A DNA stretch of 64,000 nt from Slackia exigua ATCC 700122 (GTDB lineage: Bacteria > Actinomycetota > Coriobacteriia > Coriobacteriales > Eggerthellaceae), in NCBI RefSeq assembly GCF_000162875.1, contig NZ_GG700630.1:82657-146656 (forward strand), written 5' to 3'. Of this stretch, positions 61,220 to 64,000 are shown piece by piece. The notes under the pieces were generated by a model. That model saw nothing but the letters and a program-made list of their open reading frames with translations, searched no databases and was not told the DNA's origin. Both the position numbers and the translations under genes were made by a program. Each line of letters starts with the position of its first letter. The stretch's first letter is position 1.

Positions 61220-62323
61220 ATGAGCCTCTTTGACTTCATACGACGCTTTCGAAGATCGGGCCGGCTGCGGCGCAGCGCCTCTTCCCGTGCGCCGCTGAGG
61301 CGGGGCGCTCACGAAGGCGCTGCGAGCAGGCACGGACGCGCGGCATCTGCATCGCGACAGGCATCCCGTGCTTCCTTGTCGATCAAGTCGGCATCGGGCC
61401 ATGCTCGAACTGCCGCGCACGGCTCGCGCGTTCAGAGCCGCCACGCGAACCATGCGGCGGCATCGAACGTCTTCGCACGCATTCCCGCCCTGCGGTACGC
61501 GATGCTCGTCGCACTCGTCGTCGTGCTCGTCATAATCGTGCGAGGCGTGACGACTTGCACGGCATCGTTCGACGGCTCTTTCGGCGCTTCCGGCCCTCAT
61601 CATGATGCGGACAAGGCGGCGTATACCGATATGCGCTCGTCGCGACATGCAGGAACATACGATTGGACGCATCTCTACGCGAACGGCGGCCGTTACACCT
61701 ACGAGGTGGATGGGGTCGTGAAATCGCGTCTCGGCATCGACGTATCCTCTTATCAGGGCGATGTCGATTGGCCCTCGGTCGCGTCCGACGGCGTGTCCTT
61801 CGCTATGCTCCGTGTCGGGTATCGCGATGCCGCAACGGGCGATATCGCACGCGACCGTGCATTTTCCACCAACCTTGAAGGCGCCCAAGGCGCAGGCCTC
61901 GATGCCGGCGTCTACTTCTTCTCCCAAGCGACCAACGAAGAGGAAGCGAGGGAAGAAGCCGCCTTCGTCCTGTCCGAGCTCGATGGCGCGGCTCTCGAAT
62001 ACCCCGTCGCGTTCGATTCCGAAGTCGTCGCAGGCTCCCAACGCACGTCGTCTCTGTCGAACGAGGAGATGACGGCGATCGCGCGGGCGTTCTGCGACGA
62101 AATCGCCGCTGCGGGCTATACGCCGATGATCTACGGGAACGAAACCGACATGGCACGCTACGACTTGAATGCGCTTTCGGGCTACGGCCGCTGGTTCGCC
62201 GGCTACGGCGTCGTTCCGTCGGCATCCTTCGATTTCGCGCTTTGGCAGTACACGGAGACGGGGCGCGTCGACGGCATAGAAGGCAACGTCGATATCGATC
62301 TCGACCTCACGGGAGCCTGGTAG
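61220..62323 (+). CDS. Membrane-anchored GH25 muramidase with basic cytoplasmic tail
   Basis: A 367-residue protein. The first 90 residues are strongly basic and Ser/Ala/Arg-rich with no hydrophobic core. A single transmembrane segment at about 92-109 (YAMLVALVVVLVIIVRG) anchors the protein. The C-terminal 195 residues form a GH25 lysozyme fold with GIDVSSYQGDVDWPSV and the acidic pair in YPVAFDSEVV. GH25 enzymes cut the glycan backbone of peptidoglycan. No phage gene is near, so a host cell-wall role is more likely. GAGG precedes the ATG. Confidence 0.9.
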   Translation: MSLFDFIRRFRRSGRLRRSASSRAPLRRGAHEGAASRHGRAASASRQASRASLSIKSASGHARTAAHGSRVQSRHANHAAASNVFARIPALRYAMLVALVVVLVIIVRGVTTCTASFDGSFGASGPHHDADKAAYTDMRSSRHAGTYDWTHLYANGGRYTYEVDGVVKSRLGIDVSSYQGDVDWPSVASDGVSFAMLRVGYRDAATGDIARDRAFSTNLEGAQGAGLDAGVYFFSQATNEEEAREEAAFVLSELDGAALEYPVAFDSEVVAGSQRTSSLSNEEMTAIARAFCDEIAAAGYTPMIYGNETDMARYDLNALSGYGRWFAGYGVVPSASFDFALWQYTETGRVDGIEGNVDIDLDLTGAW

Positions 62324-62438
62324 GGCAAAAGCGCCTCGCGGCTGCAGGGGCGAAGCGACGGTCTGAGGAGCTGCCTGCGATGCAGAGCGGAGCTATCATA
62401 CTGCCGGGGAAGGCCGCAGGTTCGTTCGACCTTCCCAC

Positions 62439-62456
62439 GGCGCAAGGGCCTGCGCC
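62439..62456. terminator. Hairpin between the convergent GH25 and corA genes
   Basis: GGCGCA and TGCGCC form a 6-bp stem around AGGGCC. It lies close to the corA stop codon and may serve either strand. Confidence 0.35.
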
Positions 62457-62466
62457 CCGTCGGTCC

Positions 62467-63423
62467 CTATTTGAAAAAGCGGCTCTTCTTGAAGAAGATG
62501 CCGAGCAGCACGCAGACGAGAACGGAAAGCCCGATAGGCAGGTACCACGACCCGACGATGGGCAGATCCGGCACGTTCATGCCGTAGAAGCTGAAGATGA
62601 TCGTCGGCACGGCGAGCAACAGCGTGATCGTGGTGAGCGTGCGCATCGTGAAGTTCAGATTGTTGTTGATAACGCTTGAGAACGTATCCATCGTGCCGTT
62701 CAGGATGCTCGTATAGATGGTGCACATCTCGATAGCCTGACGCATCTCGATCAGCACATCGTCGAGCAGGTCGCGATCGTCTTCGTACAGACGGATATAG
62801 CGTCCGCTGCTGATCTTCGCCAACGTCGATTCCGCGCCTTTAAGCGAGGTCGAGAAATAGACGAGCGATTTCTCCAATGCGAGCATCTTGATGAGCTCGG
62901 CGTTGCGCATGGTTTCGCGCAGCACGCGTTCGGTGCTGTTGAACTGGCGGTCGATGTTGCGCAGATAGCCCAGGTAGCGCTGCATGATGTTGAGCATGAT
63001 CTTCAGGATCAGGCGCGTCGAATGCTTGGTATTGACCTGTTTGATGCGTCCCGTCTCGAGCGCCCGAATGGTGTCGTTCGGCTTGAGGCTGACCGTGACG
63101 AGGATATCGCGTTTTTGCAGGAACAGGATGGACAGAGGGTGGGTATCGTATTGAACGATGGAGGCGTCTTCCGCCTCGTGCGCGTCTTCGATGAAGGGGC
63201 AGTCGATGATGATGAGCGTCTGATGCGCGTCGTCATCGAAATCGACGTGCGAGCTCTCCTCGTCGTCGAGGACCGACTGCACGAACTCGGGCAGCACACC
63301 GAGCTCGTCGCGCAGCCATGCGCGCTCTTCGAGCGTAGGAGCGACGATGCTCACCCAGCATCCAGGCTCGGGCGCTTCGAGAGGAAACGTGCCTTCAGGC
63401 GACGTCTTATAGCATGCGATCAC
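62467..63423 (-). CDS. corA: CorA-family magnesium/cobalt transporter
   Basis: A 318-residue pentameric divalent-metal channel. A long N-terminal cytoplasmic domain with alpha/beta and helical parts is followed by two C-terminal transmembrane helices. The signature YGMNVPDLP, at the GMN position, lies between them, and a basic tail (FFKKSRFFK) ends the protein. I placed the start at GTG with GCGAGG upstream, because the frame before it lacks coding character and family alignment begins at IACYKTSPEG. It converges on the GH25 gene and diverges from the tRNA cluster. Confidence 0.92.
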   Translation of the reverse strand: MIACYKTSPEGTFPLEAPEPGCWVSIVAPTLEERAWLRDELGVLPEFVQSVLDDEESSHVDFDDDAHQTLIIIDCPFIEDAHEAEDASIVQYDTHPLSILFLQKRDILVTVSLKPNDTIRALETGRIKQVNTKHSTRLILKIMLNIMQRYLGYLRNIDRQFNSTERVLRETMRNAELIKMLALEKSLVYFSTSLKGAESTLAKISSGRYIRLYEDDRDLLDDVLIEMRQAIEMCTIYTSILNGTMDTFSSVINNNLNFTMRTLTTITLLLAVPTIIFSFYGMNVPDLPIVGSWYLPIGLSVLVCVLLGIFFKKSRFFK

Positions 63424-63580
63424 GAAGGCCTCGCTTCCCAGAGAAATTCGAATCGGAGATCTCGGCAACGCCGGTACCGGCGGATGCCGCGCCCGAAAGC
63501 GCATACATTATAGGCAACGCACGCCTTGGCCTCGCGGTTCACATGAAATCAATCGAAGCGAAGGAATCTCAAAATCACGC

Positions 63581-63609
63581 TTGCATTCACCTAGGGGTTC
63601 GCATAGTAT
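63581..63609 (+). promoter_or_regulatory. Candidate promoter of the tRNA-Val/tRNA-Gly unit
   Basis: TTGCAT and TAGTAT are spaced by 17 bases, about 30 bases before tRNA-Val. Confidence 0.45.
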
Positions 63610-63641
63610 ATGTCCTCGCTGGTTCGCCGGCACAGAAACGT

Positions 63642-63716
63642 GGGCGTTTAGCTCAGGGGGAGAGCGCTTCCCTGACACGGAAGAGGTCACAAGTTCAAAT
63701 CTTGTAACGCCCACCA
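63642..63716 (+). tRNA. tRNA-Val (GAC anticodon)
   Basis: The acceptor GGGCGTT/AACGCCC, D-arm, anticodon arm CTTCC-CTGACAC-GGAAG and T-arm form a complete cloverleaf. CCA is encoded. Anticodon GAC reads GUC and GUU. Confidence 0.97.
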
Positions 63717-63719
63717 TTC

Positions 63720-63795
<76 letters not shown>

Positions 63796-63803
63796 GAACT
63801 TCG

Positions 63804-63832
63804 AAGGCCCCGCCGAAACGCGGGGCCTTTTT
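63804..63832 (+). terminator. Intrinsic terminator of the tRNA pair
   Basis: AAGGCCCCGC and GCGGGGCCTT form a 10-bp stem with a CGAAAC loop, followed by TTTTT. Confidence 0.9.
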
Positions 63833-63908
63833 CGCACATAGGAAACTTTCGTTATATATAAGCGGCGGCAAGGGATACGAGCCTCGCGTGCGTCGGTCGA
63901 TTGCAGCG

Positions 63909-64000
63909 CTAGGCGGTTGCGAACTCACCCTTGCCGGCACAGGCTTCCGCCGCCGTCTTGCCGGTGAAGACCGCGAATCCCTGGCAGGATCCTTCGCAGA
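63909..64000 (-). CDS. C-terminal end of a possible flavoprotein, cut by the window edge
   Basis: An open minus-strand frame of 29 full codons runs from the right edge to a TAG. The peptide CEGSCQGFAVFTGKTAAEACAG resembles the last FAD-contacting helix of fumarate-reductase-like flavoproteins, where a Gly-rich turn and a helix with AAE close the domain. There is too little sequence for a firm identification. A gene here would be transcribed toward the tRNA terminator. Confidence 0.35.
   Translation of the reverse strand, partial: CEGSCQGFAVFTGKTAAEACAGKGEFATA

Overview
The window reads as chromosome of a high-GC, anaerobically living actinobacterium. I infer the class Coriobacteriia, probably the Eggerthellaceae, from four things: the strong GC bias at third codon positions, the coaD-DUF177-rpmF-plsX-rnc-smc-ftsY-ffh core order, a hybrid cluster protein, and a Tat-exported molybdopterin reductase with a DmsB-type partner beside a CRP/FNR-type regulator. 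No 16S rRNA gene is present, so the genus cannot be fixed.

Positions 1-16000 are the accessory, redox-oriented part. They hold a partial CmpB-type membrane protein with an HD-domain hydrolase, hcp, a PiT-type phosphate transporter and an SPFH protein. A three-gene flavoprotein operon follows (GlpA-like with a BFD domain, Pyr_redox_2 oxidoreductase, DUF1667), then a convergent TetR regulator, a 657-base gap, an APC permease, a CRP/FNR-family regulator, and a divergent dmsB-dmsA-type pair. hcp and dmsBA appear to share one promoter geometry: a palindrome centred about 41.5 bp upstream of the predicted start, with an identical TATCGT -10 hexamer.

Positions 16100-21500 (minus strand) hold mscL with a zinc ribbon, a polyferredoxin, gltX, a DUF1461 membrane protein and a glutathionylspermidine-synthase-like ATP-grasp enzyme. 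The last four are tightly packed.

From metK (21751) to about 48700 the window is housekeeping: priA, def, fmt, an rsmB-type rRNA methyltransferase with a roughly 355-residue disordered Gly/Arg-rich N-terminus, ogt, rpe, a NifS-type cysteine desulfurase, a Nif3-like protein, a coiled-coil zinc-ribbon protein, rpmB, Asp23, FakA-like kinase, recG, rsmD, coaD, a coiled-coil protein, DUF177, rpmF, plsX, rnc, smc, ftsY and ffh.

Then come lower glycolysis (gap, pgk, tpiA, gpmI) and an aromatic amino-acid operon (aroF, tyrA, aroB, aroC, pheA, an aroE-aroK fusion, aroQ) that contains every chorismate-pathway step except aroA. The right end carries secG, tRNA-Leu, a membrane-anchored GH25 muramidase, corA, tRNA-Val, tRNA-Gly and the last codons of a possible flavoprotein.

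I saw no CRISPR array, insertion sequence, prophage or rRNA. The least ordinary items are the disordered methyltransferase tail, the shared anaerobic promoter architecture, the variant shikimate-kinase P-loop and the molybdoenzyme pair that lacks a membrane subunit. All functions are inferred from protein motifs and context; none was tested by a search.
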